Positions 35,730 to 45,309 are shown, counted from the stretch's first letter. The stretch: 64,000 bases of DNA from Thermoflexales bacterium (GCA_019694215.1 JAIBCK010000001.1:53219-117218); one strand, 5' to 3'. Notes: generated by a model from the letters alone, not told the origin. Numbers and translations are program-made.

Positions 35730-38700
35730 GTGAAGCAAATCGCCGATGTATCCAATCAACCCAACCAGCAAAACTGGTATGTGCGCTTTCAAACAACCCT
35801 GAAACAGCGCCCTGCGATCTTCTGGGCCATCCATGGCGCGGTGCTCGCCCTCGCGACCGTTATCGCGATACTGGTGTCAGCGCCCGAAATGTTTGTCATC
35901 ACATCGTCCACGATCCTGTTCAGCGTTAGGATCTTCACGCGACGACGCGAACCTCTCCTGGCCCTCGGCTCGGTGATCATGCTGGCGTATACGTTGACCT
36001 ATGTTCAGGGGGACTTCACGCCTGGGCTGTGGCTGCTCGTGCCCGTCTGCGTGGCCTATTGCGAAGTGCTCGTTCGCGACCAGAACGTGCGCCGGTCGGC
36101 CGAGGCGGCCACGCAACGCATGCTCATCGACAACGAGCTGCTGACGCGCTTTCAAACGCGCATTGCGCCGGAGCTCGACCCCGCCCACCTCACGCAGGTC
36201 GCACTGGGCAGCCTGATGGACATGCTCAAGGCCAGTCGAGCAGCATTGTTCCGCCACCCCGAAGGCGAGATCGAGTTGATCGACCACATCAATTGGCCGT
36301 GTTTGCAGGGTCAGCGGGTGGATGCCGGTGGCGTTTTCCGGCATGTGCAGATGCTACGAACGGTATACGGCGTCGGTGGCACGCGCGAAATCCGGGGCGA
36401 CGGATGCGACGTCGACGTCGGCGCGATGGCCGTTCCGATACACTCCGGCGGGAAGCCTGTCGCCTGTCTCATCGTTTCAGGCAGCACCGATGCATCCCGC
36501 ACAACGTGGACGGTCGATGACGCGCGGCTGCTGGAGCAAGCCAGCCTCGAGCTGGGCATCGCCTTCGAGCGATCCAACCTGCATGCCTCGGTCGTGCTAG
36601 AACGCGCCCGCCAGGATCAGCTGATGGCCGGGCTGGGGCAGGCGCTGGTGATTTTCGACGGAAAGGGAAACCCGCTCTTCGCCAACGCCGCCCTGGAGCG
36701 GCTCATCGGCCGGCCGCTTGGCCATTTGCCAACGTTCCGCATCTCTCAGCTGGCATCGGGAGAGGAGCTTGGCCGCCTGCGCCGCGTCTACGAGGCCTAC
36801 AAAGCCGGCGACGACTCACCCGTAGAGTTGAACCTGATGACGGCACAAGGCGACACGCGGTCAGTCATCGTGCATGCCAGCCGCCGCGTGCCGAATGACC
36901 CGACGGATGGCTTTGTCGCAATCATCACGGACGTGACGGATATCCGCCGCAAGGAGGCTGCGCTTCGCGAGAGCGAACAGCGCCTGCGCGAGCTCTATCT
37001 CGAAACGGAACGACAACGCCTGCTGCTGGATGTGCGTGATCGCGTGGGCAGCGCACTGGCGCTCAATGTCAACCGTGATGCAGTCGGCAGTCTTGCGGTC
37101 GCAGCCCTCTCCACCATCCAGTCGTATGAGCACATCGCGCTCTATCTGGTGCAGGGGGACCAACTGACCCTGCAATATTCGCGGGGCTGGGCAAAGGCGC
37201 TGCGCAGCATTCCCATCAGCAAGGGCATCCTCGGTCGGACCCTCAGGCAGGCTCGCGCGCAGTTCGTCCAGGACACCGGCAGCGATCCCGATTACATCAA
37301 TCCCGTCGGTGAGGACACCTGCGCAATCTCGGTGCCGATCTTGATCGACGCGCGCGCGGTGGGCGCCCTGTATGTCGAGGCGAGCCGGGAGCGGAATCCA
37401 CTTGGCCCGATGGACGTCTCGCTCATCACGGCCGTGGCCGAAAAGCTGGCCACCGCCTATGACCGCGCCGATCTGGTCGAGTCGATTCGACAGGATCGGG
37501 AGCGCACAACCGGCGTCATGGCCGCACTGGGCGAAGGGCTGGTGTTGTTTGACGCCGACGCGAAAATCGAGTTCGCCAATCCCGCATTCGCGAGACTGCT
37601 CGGCCTTCCTGCTGATGCCCCGCTCCCGCCGCTGACCTCCCGACAGCTGGCTGAAGCGACCTCACAGCGCGAGCTTGCGGCGGTCATCACTGGAACCACA
37701 AAGGGCGATCGCAAAACGGTCGAATTAAACCTCATCCGCGCCGATGGCGCGGGAACCCCGGTCTTGATGACAACGAGCCCCTGCCGGCTGACAGACGGCC
37801 GCCCCGGCGGTGTGGCCGTGTTCACCGACCTGCGCGTGGTTAGGGACGCCCAGCATGCGCTTGAAGCGAGCGAACAGCGCTTCAAGCTCCTGTACCGGGA
37901 TGCCGAACGCGGCCGTCGCGAGCTTGTGGCAGTGGACAACGTACGCTCCGCGGTCGCGAGGCTGGACGACCTCGATCTGGTCTTCAGGGCAGCCGTGAAG
38001 GCGGTCCACAACGATCTCGGCTACGACAGTGTCATGATCGCGGTGCGCGAGGGATCCGCTTGGGTGGTCCGACGATCCCTGGAGAATGAGGGTCTGCAAG
38101 GGGTGGGCCTGCCCACCAGTCTGGTGACCACGAGCGCCGCCCGGCGCGAGGCACTCATCGTGCGCAACGTACGAAATACAGATCCAGACTTCCCGGCTGA
38201 GGGTGTGCTCTCGCAGATATGCGTCCCCCTCCAGCTGGCGTCAGAGACTGTTGCGGCGCTGGTCGTGCAGAATCAGGCCCGCGAGTTGGATGACAGTGAC
38301 TTGCGGCTGCTTTCCGCCATTGGCGGCAACCTGAACCTAGCGATCACCAGAAGTCGGTTGATCGCGGACCTTCAGGTGGCACGGGATCGGGCCGAGCAAG
38401 CCTCGCGAACCAAGAGCGACTTTCTGTCGACAATGAGCCACGAGATTCGCACACCGCTCAACGTCATTCTCGGCAGCACCGAGTTGCTGCTCACTTCGCT
38501 CCACCGCGAGAGCGATCTTGAACTGGCCCGGATGGCCAGCGAGGCCGGCACCAACCTGCTGGAACTGATCAATGACATCCTGGATCTCGCCCGAATCGAG
38601 GCCGGGCGCATCGAGCTGAACATCGGCGACCACGCCTTCGAGCCCATCGCCCGCGCGGCGCTGCGGATGCTGGCAGGACAGGCAGGTGCAAAGGGGATTG

Positions 38701-39077
38701 AATTGGTCGACCAGCTGGCGGGCGCCCAGCACATCGTGCGCTGTGATCCGAAACGTGCCCGGCAGATTCTCATCAACCTGCTTGCCAATGCCATCCGCTT
38801 CACCGACCAGGGCTCTGTGACGGTGACCGCCGAGACGCACAACCTTCATCTGCGCGTGTCGGTGCGCGACACGGGAATCGGAATCACACCGGCGGACCAG
38901 ACGGCGCTGTTCCAGGCCTTCTCACAGGTCGGTGGTGACACGACCAAGCGGGCCGGGGGCACCGGGCTCGGGCTCGCGATCAGCAAACAGCTCACGAACA
39001 TGATGGGCGGCGAGATCGGCGTGAACAGTGAGCGCGGGAGCGGTAGCACCTTCTGGTTTGAACTGCCGTTGTCGTGA
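35730..39077 (+). CDS. Membrane-bound multi-sensor (GAF/PAS) histidine kinase
   Basis: A very large kinase, 1115 residues. The N-terminal block has three or four transmembrane helices (about 25-125). It is followed by GAF (about 140-290), PAS (300-410), GAF (430-570), PAS (585-700) and GAF (715-870) domains. HisKA carries FLSTMSHEIRTPLNVILG (His904), and HATPase has NLLANAIRFTDQG, DTGIGITPAD and GTGLGLAI. No receiver domain and no neighbouring response regulator are seen. The start is GTG at 35730, with ATG 35718 as the alternative. It is monocistronic between ppc and yvcK. Confidence 0.92.
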   Translation: MKQIADVSNQPNQQNWYVRFQTTLKQRPAIFWAIHGAVLALATVIAILVSAPEMFVITSSTILFSVRIFTRRREPLLALGSVIMLAYTLTYVQGDFTPGLWLLVPVCVAYCEVLVRDQNVRRSAEAATQRMLIDNELLTRFQTRIAPELDPAHLTQVALGSLMDMLKASRAALFRHPEGEIELIDHINWPCLQGQRVDAGGVFRHVQMLRTVYGVGGTREIRGDGCDVDVGAMAVPIHSGGKPVACLIVSGSTDASRTTWTVDDARLLEQASLELGIAFERSNLHASVVLERARQDQLMAGLGQALVIFDGKGNPLFANAALERLIGRPLGHLPTFRISQLASGEELGRLRRVYEAYKAGDDSPVELNLMTAQGDTRSVIVHASRRVPNDPTDGFVAIITDVTDIRRKEAALRESEQRLRELYLETERQRLLLDVRDRVGSALALNVNRDAVGSLAVAALSTIQSYEHIALYLVQGDQLTLQYSRGWAKALRSIPISKGILGRTLRQARAQFVQDTGSDPDYINPVGEDTCAISVPILIDARAVGALYVEASRERNPLGPMDVSLITAVAEKLATAYDRADLVESIRQDRERTTGVMAALGEGLVLFDADAKIEFANPAFARLLGLPADAPLPPLTSRQLAEATSQRELAAVITGTTKGDRKTVELNLIRADGAGTPVLMTTSPCRLTDGRPGGVAVFTDLRVVRDAQHALEASEQRFKLLYRDAERGRRELVAVDNVRSAVARLDDLDLVFRAAVKAVHNDLGYDSVMIAVREGSAWVVRRSLENEGLQGVGLPTSLVTTSAARREALIVRNVRNTDPDFPAEGVLSQICVPLQLASETVAALVVQNQARELDDSDLRLLSAIGGNLNLAITRSRLIADLQVARDRAEQASRTKSDFLSTMSHEIRTPLNVILGSTELLLTSLHRESDLELARMASEAGTNLLELINDILDLARIEAGRIELNIGDHAFEPIARAALRMLAGQAGAKGIELVDQLAGAQHIVRCDPKRARQILINLLANAIRFTDQGSVTVTAETHNLHLRVSVRDTGIGITPADQTALFQAFSQVGGDTTKRAGGTGLGLAISKQLTNMMGGEIGVNSERGSGSTFWFELPLS

Positions 39078-39101
39078 GGCGCCCGAGGGCTGTCAACCAA
39101 C

Positions 39102-40460
39102 ATGACCAACGTATTCCTCCGAGCTACCTCCCGCCTCAGGCGCTGGTTTGTGGTTGGGCTCGGCGTCAAGCGCTGGCTGCTCGTGATGCTGATTGGCCTG
39201 GCCATGCTGGGGTTGGGCATCGGCTATGTGCTCGTCCAGCTGTATCGCAACGCGGACTTACCGGACATCTTCTACTACCTGACCCTGCAGTTTTTGCCGC
39301 GTTTGCTGCGCGCAGTGCTTTTCGGCGGGCTTGGCATTGCCGCCTTTGCCATCGGGTTTGCCCGCTTCAACGCCACGCTGCTGGATGTCGCGCGCGGCAA
39401 TGACCGACAGCCGCTGATCGACAAGCTGTGGCGCCAACGGATCGGTGCGCAGGGTCCGCGTGTCGTAGCGATCGGAGGTGGACACGGTCTTTCGACGCTG
39501 CTGCGCGGCCTCAAGCCGCACACGGCCAACATCACTGCCATCGTCACGGTGGCCGATGACGGCGGCAGCTCGGGACGCCTGCGCCGCGAGTACGGCGTCC
39601 TGCCCCCCGGCGACTTCCGCATGTGCATCGCCGCGCTGGCGGATGACGAATCGCTGGTGACGCAGCTCTTTCAATATCGCTTTGGGGATGCCACGCAGAC
39701 CGGATCACCCGGCGGGTTGAGTGGCCACTCATTTGGCAATCTCTTCATCGCTGCGATGGCGGGCCTGACCGGCAGCTTTGAGACTGCCGTGCTCGAGTCC
39801 TCACGCGTGGTGGCCAGCCAGGGGCGCATCCTGCCCAGCACCTTGAGTGATGTAACGTTGTGTGCGGAATATGCGCGCAGCCCCGATGCCATGCGGGAGG
39901 GGCCGGCGCGCGGCGAGAGCGCGATCGGGCGCCAGGGCGCGCAAATCGACCGGGTCTGGCTCGAACCAAACAACCCCCCGGCCTTCCCGGATGCCGTGCG
40001 CGCCATTCTCGATGCCGACATCGTCACCATCGGCCCGGGCAGCCTGTTCACCAGCGTCCTGCCCAACGTGCTGGTGTCCGGCATTAGCGACGCCCTGCGT
40101 CGGACGACGGCGCCTGTCGTGTACATCTGCAATGTCGGCACCGAGCCTGGCGAGACCGAGGGTTTCAGTGTCGACGACCACGTCGCCGTGATCGAGCGGC
40201 ACATCGGCCGGGGCATCGTCGATTACGTCGTCGCGCAATCGCAGCTCCCCGCAGGGCACGACGCGGCAGGCAAGCCTGCACTGGTGCCGCCGCCAACCAG
40301 CACGCGGGCAGGCAGCGCGGCGATCCTTGCCGCCGATGTGGCGGATGACGCCTCGCCCGACCGACATGACGCGCGCAAGCTTGGCGAAATTGTCACGGGC
40401 ATAATAAGGGGAAACAAGGTCGCGCCGGACGCCACGACGCATATCCATCGCGCGATCTGA
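39102..40460 (+). CDS. yvcK: YvcK/CofD-like gluconeogenesis factor with N-terminal membrane anchor
   Basis: A 452-residue protein. Two transmembrane helices (about 24-46 and 68-88) precede the YvcK domain. [18 protein letters not shown] binds nucleotide-sugar, and [33 protein letters not shown] is the family core (fragment [12 protein letters not shown]). YvcK proteins tune central carbon metabolism and wall synthesis and bind UDP-sugars. The gap gene 25 nt downstream supports a carbon-flux role. The CofD homology is notable beside F420 genes, but the motifs are YvcK-like, not CofD-like. Confidence 0.88.
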   Translation: MTNVFLRATSRLRRWFVVGLGVKRWLLVMLIGLAMLGLGIGYVLVQLYRNADLPDIFYYLTLQFLPRLLRAVLFGGLGIAAFAIGFARFNATLLDVARGNDRQPLIDKLWRQRIGAQGPRVVAIGGGHGLSTLLRGLKPHTANITAIVTVADDGGSSGRLRREYGVLPPGDFRMCIAALADDESLVTQLFQYRFGDATQTGSPGGLSGHSFGNLFIAAMAGLTGSFETAVLESSRVVASQGRILPSTLSDVTLCAEYARSPDAMREGPARGESAIGRQGAQIDRVWLEPNNPPAFPDAVRAILDADIVTIGPGSLFTSVLPNVLVSGISDALRRTTAPVVYICNVGTEPGETEGFSVDDHVAVIERHIGRGIVDYVVAQSQLPAGHDAAGKPALVPPPTSTRAGSAAILAADVADDASPDRHDARKLGEIVTGIIRGNKVAPDATTHIHRAI

Positions 40461-40485
40461 AACGACCGTTCAAGGAGACACTCAC

Positions 40486-41496
40486 GTGGCAAAAATCAAG
40501 ATTGGTATCAACGGCTTCGGCCGCATCGGGCGTCAGGTGCTCAAGGTGCTTCTCGAGAAGCATGCGGATGCCTTTGACGTCGTCGGCATCAACGACCTCG
40601 TGCCGGCCGCAACAAACGCGCACCTCTTCAAGTACGACTCGACCTACGGCCGCTTTGGCGGCTCCGTTTCGGTTGATGGCAACGACCTCGTCATCAACGG
40701 CGACAAGCTGACCGTCTTCGCACAGCGCGACCCGGCCCAGATTCCGTGGGCGTCGGTCGGCGCGGACATCGTGATCGAGTCGACCGGCCTCTTCACCAAG
40801 GCCGAGCTGGCCTCCGCGCATCTGAAGGCAGGCGCAAAGAAGGTCATCATCAGCGCGCCGGCCAAGGGTGAGGACATCACGATCGTGATGGGTGTCAACC
40901 AGAACAAGTACGACCCGGCCAAGCACAACATCATCTCCAACGCCTCGTGCACGACCAACGGCCTCGCGCCGGTGGCCAAGGTGCTGAACGACACGTGGGG
41001 GATCGAGAAGGGCATTCTGACCACCGTCCATGCCTACACCAACTCACAGAAGCTGCTGGACCTCGCGGCACCGGACCTGCGTGACGCACGCGCGGCGGCG
41101 CAGAACATCGTCCCGTCCGAGACCGGCGCGGCGCGCGCTGTCGGCCTCGTGATCCCGGAGCTGGTGGGCAAGTTCGCCGGCATGGCCTTCCGCGTGCCGA
41201 CTGCGACGGTGTCCGTCGTCGACTTCACCGCGGTGCTGGCCAAGCCCGCGACGAAGGACGAGATCAATGCGGCGATGAAGGCGGCTTCGGAGGGCCCGAT
41301 GAAGGGCATTCTCGGCTACACCGAGGAGCCGCTGGTCTCGATGGACCTCAAGGGAGACACCCGCTCGTCGATCTTCAGCGCGCTCGACACGCTGTCGCTG
41401 GGCAACCTGGTCAAGGCCATCTCTTGGTATGACAATGAGTGGGGCTATTCCTGCCGCGTGGGCGACCTCGCCCGCTTTGTGGGAAGCAAGCTGTAG
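40486..41496 (+). CDS. gap: Glyceraldehyde-3-phosphate dehydrogenase, type I
   Basis: Glycolytic and gluconeogenic enzyme; 336 residues. [14 protein letters not shown] binds NAD(P). The catalytic Cys155 lies in [13 protein letters not shown], and [15 protein letters not shown] is the C-terminal signature. The start is GTG at 40486 with AAGGAG eight nt upstream. It lies 25 nt after yvcK in the same unit and is followed by an 11-bp hairpin terminator. Confidence 0.97.
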   Translation: MAKIKIGINGFGRIGRQVLKVLLEKHADAFDVVGINDLVPAATNAHLFKYDSTYGRFGGSVSVDGNDLVINGDKLTVFAQRDPAQIPWASVGADIVIESTGLFTKAELASAHLKAGAKKVIISAPAKGEDITIVMGVNQNKYDPAKHNIISNASCTTNGLAPVAKVLNDTWGIEKGILTTVHAYTNSQKLLDLAAPDLRDARAAAQNIVPSETGAARAVGLVIPELVGKFAGMAFRVPTATVSVVDFTAVLAKPATKDEINAAMKAASEGPMKGILGYTEEPLVSMDLKGDTRSSIFSALDTLSLGNLVKAISWYDNEWGYSCRVGDLARFVGSKL

Positions 41497-41507
41497 CCAA
41501 CAACACT

Positions 41508-41546
41508 GGGCCGGCACGGAATCGCTTTCGTGCCGGCCCCTCTTTG
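41508..41546 (+). terminator. Hairpin terminator after gap
   Basis: Perfect 11-bp arms GGGCCGGCACG (41508-41518) and CGTGCCGGCCC (41529-41539) around a 10-nt loop, followed by a short CTCTTT tract. Confidence 0.75.
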
Positions 41547-41553
41547 ACACACG

Positions 41554-42000
41554 ATGGGGAGCTTTAGTCGACTCGTTGGGCGACGGCGCACGGCCTACAG
41601 CGTGCTGCTCGGCATTCTAGCCTTGATGGTGCCGTGCTATGTGCTGGGCTTCGCATTGTTGGCATTGGTGACGCCGGTCGGCGGTGGCCCGGGCCCCGTC
41701 CCGACGATGACCTTCCTGCCACCGACGGCGCCGCCGACAGCGCCCACCCCGACGCTGGGGGCTGTCCTACCGACGGTCTTCGCCCTCCCCACCCTGACGA
41801 TTGCGCCAACCGCCACGCGCACGCTCACCCCGCCGCCGAGCGCAACGGCCACGCAAACAGCGACGGCATCGGCCACACCATCGCAAACAGCGACGGCGTC
41901 CAGCACGCCGACAAGAACGCCGACGCCGACGCCGACCCAGACCGCAACGCCGCTGGCGCCAACATCAACGCCCCTTCCCACCAAACCACCGCCTCCATGA
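41554..42000 (+). CDS. Small membrane-anchored Pro/Thr-rich protein
   Basis: A 148-residue protein of unknown function. A basic N-terminus (SRLVGRRRTAYS) and one transmembrane helix (about 17-40) are followed by about 100 residues of low-complexity Thr/Pro/Ala, encoded partly by an ACGCCG microsatellite near 41918. Topology suggests a cell-surface stalk. Low complexity makes homology meaningless. It lies between the gap terminator and npdG. Confidence 0.5.
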   Translation: MGSFSRLVGRRRTAYSVLLGILALMVPCYVLGFALLALVTPVGGGPGPVPTMTFLPPTAPPTAPTPTLGAVLPTVFALPTLTIAPTATRTLTPPPSATATQTATASATPSQTATASSTPTRTPTPTPTQTATPLAPTSTPLPTKPPPP

Positions 42001-42005
42001 CGCGG

Positions 42006-42011
42006 TAGACT
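42006..42011 (+). promoter_or_regulatory. Putative -10 box (TAGACT) of npdG
   Basis: Ends 6 nt before the ATG at 42018; leaderless arrangement. Confidence 0.45.
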
Positions 42012-42017
42012 TGGCGC

Positions 42018-42665
42018 ATGATTATTTCAGTATTGGGCGGAACGGGGAAGGAAGGTTCGGGTTTGGCCATGCGTTGGGCGCATGCCGGCCACACGGTCAT
42101 CATCGGTTCGCGGGACGCCGAAAAGGCCCGCCGCGCGGCGGAAGAGCTCAATCTTGCGTTGGGCAACCCGGTCGTGGCCGGCGAGGACAATCTAACCGCG
42201 GCGACCAAAGCCGATGTCGTCGTCCTCAGCGTCCCGTATGCCGCGCACCGCGACACGATCCTCTCGGTCAAGGATGCCCTGGCCGGCAAGGTCATCGTCG
42301 ACGTGACGGTGCCGATCCACCCCACCGATTTTTTGCGCGTCATGGTCCCTGAAGGCGGCTCCGCTTCGAAGGAGGCCCAGGCCCTGTTGGACAACGGGGC
42401 GCGCGTCGTGACGGCGTTTCAGAACATCTCCGCCACTCACCTCAAGAAGCTCGATGCGACCGTCGACTGCGATGTGCTGGTGTGTGGCGACGATGACGCC
42501 GCCAAGCAGGTCGGGATGCGGCTGGCGCAGGATGCCGGGATGAAGGCCTGGGATGCGGGCCCGCTCGACAACGCCAGCGTGGTTGAGGGCCTCACGCCTG
42601 TCCTGCTCGGCATCAACCGCCGACACAAGGTCAAGGGCGCCGGCCTGCGCATCACCCTGGCCTAG
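42018..42665 (+). CDS. npdG: NADPH-dependent F420 reductase
   Basis: Transfers hydride between NADPH and coenzyme F420; 215 residues. The N-terminal Rossmann motif is VLGGTGKEGSGLAMRWA, followed by VIIGSRDAEKA, where Ser-Arg recognises the NADP phosphate. TVPIHP and AFQNISATHLKKLD are FNO/NpdG signatures. It is followed after 18 nt by cofE, so this is an F420 pair. Promoter TAGACT lies directly upstream. Confidence 0.9.
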   Translation: MIISVLGGTGKEGSGLAMRWAHAGHTVIIGSRDAEKARRAAEELNLALGNPVVAGEDNLTAATKADVVVLSVPYAAHRDTILSVKDALAGKVIVDVTVPIHPTDFLRVMVPEGGSASKEAQALLDNGARVVTAFQNISATHLKKLDATVDCDVLVCGDDDAAKQVGMRLAQDAGMKAWDAGPLDNASVVEGLTPVLLGINRRHKVKGAGLRITLA

Positions 42666-42683
42666 CACCCCGGGCGCCGCACG

Positions 42684-43430
42684 ATGCTCTCCATCTTCCC
42701 GGTCTCGGGCCTGCCCATCATCGCGCCGGGGGATCGCCTCGTCGATCTGCTCGCAGATCGGCTACGTCCGTTGGGGCCGCGTCAGGGCGATGTCCTGGTC
42801 GTGACCTCCAAGATCGTGTCGAAAGCGGAAGGACGCTTCGTCAACCTGCGCACGGTCACACCGGGCACCGAGGCGCGGACGCTCGCCGCGAAAGTCGACA
42901 AGGATCCCCGCCTGGTCCAGGTGATCCTCGATGAGTCTGCGGCCGTCTCCCGCGCGCGCGGCCGGGTGTTGATCATGCGGCACCGCCTGGGCTTCATCTG
43001 CGCCAACGCCGGGGTCGATCACTCCAACACGTCGACGGATCCAGACATCGTGCTGCTCCTGCCGAAGGATCCGGATGCTTCGGCACGCGCGCTGCGCGAT
43101 GGCCTCGCTCGAACGCTCGGCGTGCGCATGCCCATCGTGCTGGCGGACAGCCACGGCCGGCCGCATCGCGGCGGCGCAATCGGAGCGGCGATCGGGCTGT
43201 GCGGGCTGCCCGGCGTCGAGGACTGGCGCGGGCGCGAGGACCTCTTTGGCGTCGCACTGCAGCACACCGAAGTGGGGCTCGGTGACATGATCGCGACGGC
43301 GGCGACGCTGGTGATGGGCCAGGCTGCGGAAGGCACCCCTGCCGCGCTCGTGCGCGGCGTGATCCATGACGGCAGAGACGGCTCGGCGGCCGAAATCATC
43401 CGACCGCCGGAACGCGATCTCTTTTCGTAG
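42684..43430 (+). CDS. cofE: Coenzyme F420-0:L-glutamate ligase
   Basis: Adds gamma-linked glutamate to F420-0; 248 residues. FPVSGLPIIAPGDRLVDLL, VLVVTSKIVSKAEGR, RHRLGFICANAGVDHSN and VLADSHGRPHRGGAIGAAIG are the CofE signatures. No FbiB-type nitroreductase fusion is present. The ATG lies 18 nt after npdG. It is convergent with fadD with only 9 nt between stops. cofC, cofD and cofGH are not in the window. Confidence 0.93.
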   Translation: MLSIFPVSGLPIIAPGDRLVDLLADRLRPLGPRQGDVLVVTSKIVSKAEGRFVNLRTVTPGTEARTLAAKVDKDPRLVQVILDESAAVSRARGRVLIMRHRLGFICANAGVDHSNTSTDPDIVLLLPKDPDASARALRDGLARTLGVRMPIVLADSHGRPHRGGAIGAAIGLCGLPGVEDWRGREDLFGVALQHTEVGLGDMIATAATLVMGQAAEGTPAALVRGVIHDGRDGSAAEIIRPPERDLFS

Positions 43431-43439
43431 GCGCGGGCG

Positions 43440-45140
43440 CTACTTCGGCGCGCCTTCCTTCGCCTTGGCCAGCTCCTCCTCGAGCAGGACGCGCCGCAGC
43501 ATCTTCCCGATCATGGTCTTGGGCAGCGATTGACGGAACTCGATCTGGGTCGGGCGCTTGTAGTTGGTCAGCTTCTCTTTGCAGAACGCAGACAACTCTT
43601 CTGCGGTCAGGGTCTCGCCTTCCTTGACGACGACATACAGCTTGACCGTCTCGCCACGATACTTGTCGGGGATCCCAACCACGACCGCTTCCTTGACCTT
43701 GGGATGGGCGTAGACGACTTCCTCGACTTCGCGCGGGTAGATGTTGAACCCGCTGGCGATGATCATGTCCTTCTTGCGGTCGACGATGGCGAAGTAGCCG
43801 TCCGGATCCATCACGGCGATGTCGCCGGTGAACAACCAGCCATTGCGGATGACCTTGGCCGTTTCATCGGGGCGCTGCCAGTAGCCCTGCATGACCTGCG
43901 GTCCGCGCACGATGAGCTCGCCGGGCTTGCCGATTTCGACATCGTGCTCGCCCGTGTCGAGGTCGACCAGCCGGACCTCGGTATCGGGGAACGGCAGCCC
44001 GATGCCCTCGCGGCGCTCGCCGTTCAAGGGGTTTGACGAAACCACGGGCGAGGCCTCGCTCAGGCCATAGCCCTCGACGAGTTTGCCGCCGCTCAGGCTC
44101 TCGAAAGCGCGCGACACTTCGAGTGGAAGCGGTGCCGCGCCCGAGATGCACGCCTTGACGCTGCGCAGGTCGTATTTCGCGATGTCCTTGTAATTGTTGA
44201 TCGCCACGTACATGGTCGGCACACCCGGGAAGAGCGTCGGCCGGTCATGCGTGATCGTCTTGAGCACGTCGACGAGATCGAAGCGCGGAAGCAACACCAT
44301 GGTGGCCGCGGACGCCACACTCATGTTCATGCCAACGGTCAATCCATACACATGGAAAAACGGAATCGCGCCGAGCATGATTTCCTCGGCATCCTTCGCG
44401 CGGCTCCACGCCTGTACCTGAAGCGCGTTGGCCACGAGGTTGCCATGCGAGAGCATCGCCCCTTTCGGCACGCCGGTGGTTCCGCCGGTGTATTGCAGCA
44501 CGGCCAGGTCAGCGGGCTTGCTCTCGACCGCGGCCGGCTTCGCCGGGGCCGCCGCCATGAAGGCCGGCCAGGCATGGATGCCGGGCTCATTGGGCAACTC
44601 GGCGCGATGACCGTCCTTCTTCTCCTTTGCCAGCGTGAAGAGCAGCTTCGTCACCGGCGGGAAGTAGTCCTTGATGTTGGTGACGATGATGTTCTTCGCG
44701 CCCATCGTCCTACGGGCCGCGTTCACCACCGGCCAGAACCGGCTGAGCGCGACGACGACGGTCGCCCCGCTGTCCTTGACCTGCCGCCCCAGCTCATCGG
44801 CCGTGTAGAGCGGATTGGTCGGCACCACCGTTGCCCCGGCCTTGAGGGTGCCGTAGAAGGCGATGATGAATTGCGGAGTATTCGGGAGAAACACCGCGAC
44901 CCGATCCCCCTTCTTCACGCCCAACGATTGGAGCCCCGCCGCAAACCGATCCGCCAGTTCGTTGAGCTGGCGATAGGTGATCGCCCCCTTGAAAAATCGA
45001 GTGGCGACGCGATCTGGATGCTTGGCGGCCGACGCCTCCAGAAAGTGGTGCAGCGGGGCATCGGGATAGGTCAGCGACGCAGGGACGCCGGTTTCGTAGT
45101 GGCTGGTCCAGGGACGAGCCGTTGCGGGCGAGGTTGTCAT
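43440..45140 (-). CDS. fadD: Long-chain acyl-CoA synthetase
   Basis: Activates fatty acids to acyl-CoA via acyl-AMP; 566 residues. The AMP-binding loop is LQYTGGTTGVPKGAM (about 213-227). EGYGLSEASPVVSSNP, GWLFTGDIAVMDPDGYFAIVDRKKD (Asp and hinge, fragment WLFTGDIAVMDPDGY) and a C-terminal catalytic Lys region (PKTMIGKMLRR) are present. The ATG at 45140 has GGAGG five nt upstream. It is transcribed from a promoter with a conventional -35 and a palindromic operator, unlike its neighbours, suggesting ligand-controlled expression. Confidence 0.93.
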   Translation of the reverse strand: MTTSPATARPWTSHYETGVPASLTYPDAPLHHFLEASAAKHPDRVATRFFKGAITYRQLNELADRFAAGLQSLGVKKGDRVAVFLPNTPQFIIAFYGTLKAGATVVPTNPLYTADELGRQVKDSGATVVVALSRFWPVVNAARRTMGAKNIIVTNIKDYFPPVTKLLFTLAKEKKDGHRAELPNEPGIHAWPAFMAAAPAKPAAVESKPADLAVLQYTGGTTGVPKGAMLSHGNLVANALQVQAWSRAKDAEEIMLGAIPFFHVYGLTVGMNMSVASAATMVLLPRFDLVDVLKTITHDRPTLFPGVPTMYVAINNYKDIAKYDLRSVKACISGAAPLPLEVSRAFESLSGGKLVEGYGLSEASPVVSSNPLNGERREGIGLPFPDTEVRLVDLDTGEHDVEIGKPGELIVRGPQVMQGYWQRPDETAKVIRNGWLFTGDIAVMDPDGYFAIVDRKKDMIIASGFNIYPREVEEVVYAHPKVKEAVVVGIPDKYRGETVKLYVVVKEGETLTAEELSAFCKEKLTNYKRPTQIEFRQSLPKTMIGKMLRRVLLEEELAKAKEGAPK

Positions 45141-45182
45141 GGTGCCTCCAAAACGCGGGATGTCGCGCCCGCTCGCGCCCGC

Positions 45183-45231
45183 GGGTCACGGTGTAGGGTC
45201 CATACTGGCGCGACGTACGGGTCACAGTGTA
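45183..45231. repeat. Paired GGGTCACNGTGTA direct repeat
   Basis: GGGTCACGGTGTA (45183-45195) and GGGTCACAGTGTA (45219-45231) lie 36 bp apart in the fadD leader. The second contains the -10 box. They could be tandem regulator sites or a small duplication. Confidence 0.6.
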
Positions 45232-45254
45232 CGGCACGACGGGCCGGCCGTCAA
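45226..45254 (-). promoter_or_regulatory. fadD promoter with -35 and -10
   Basis: On the minus strand TTGACG (45254-45249), a 17-nt spacer and TACACT (45231-45226) form a normal housekeeping promoter. It leaves a leader of about 80 nt ending with the GGAGG SD of fadD. Confidence 0.6.
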
Positions 45255-45266
45255 ACGACCGTTTGA
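45251..45266. promoter_or_regulatory. Palindromic operator over the fadD -35
   Basis: TCAAACGACCGTTTGA is a perfect 7+2+7 palindrome overlapping the -35 hexamer. An imperfect related site (CGAACG-G-CGTTTG, 45271-45283) follows. TetR-family fatty-acid regulators use sites of this kind; the repressor is not in the window. Confidence 0.6.
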
Positions 45267-45309
45267 TCGTCGAACGGCGTTTGGTTGGCTGCGGGTCCCC
45301 GCGGCCCGG

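Noticed and set aside
39102..40460. CofD (F420 2-phospholactate transferase) rather than YvcK
   Set aside because: The proximity to npdG/cofE is tempting, but the [14 protein letters not shown] and [13 protein letters not shown] motifs and the gap linkage are YvcK-type.
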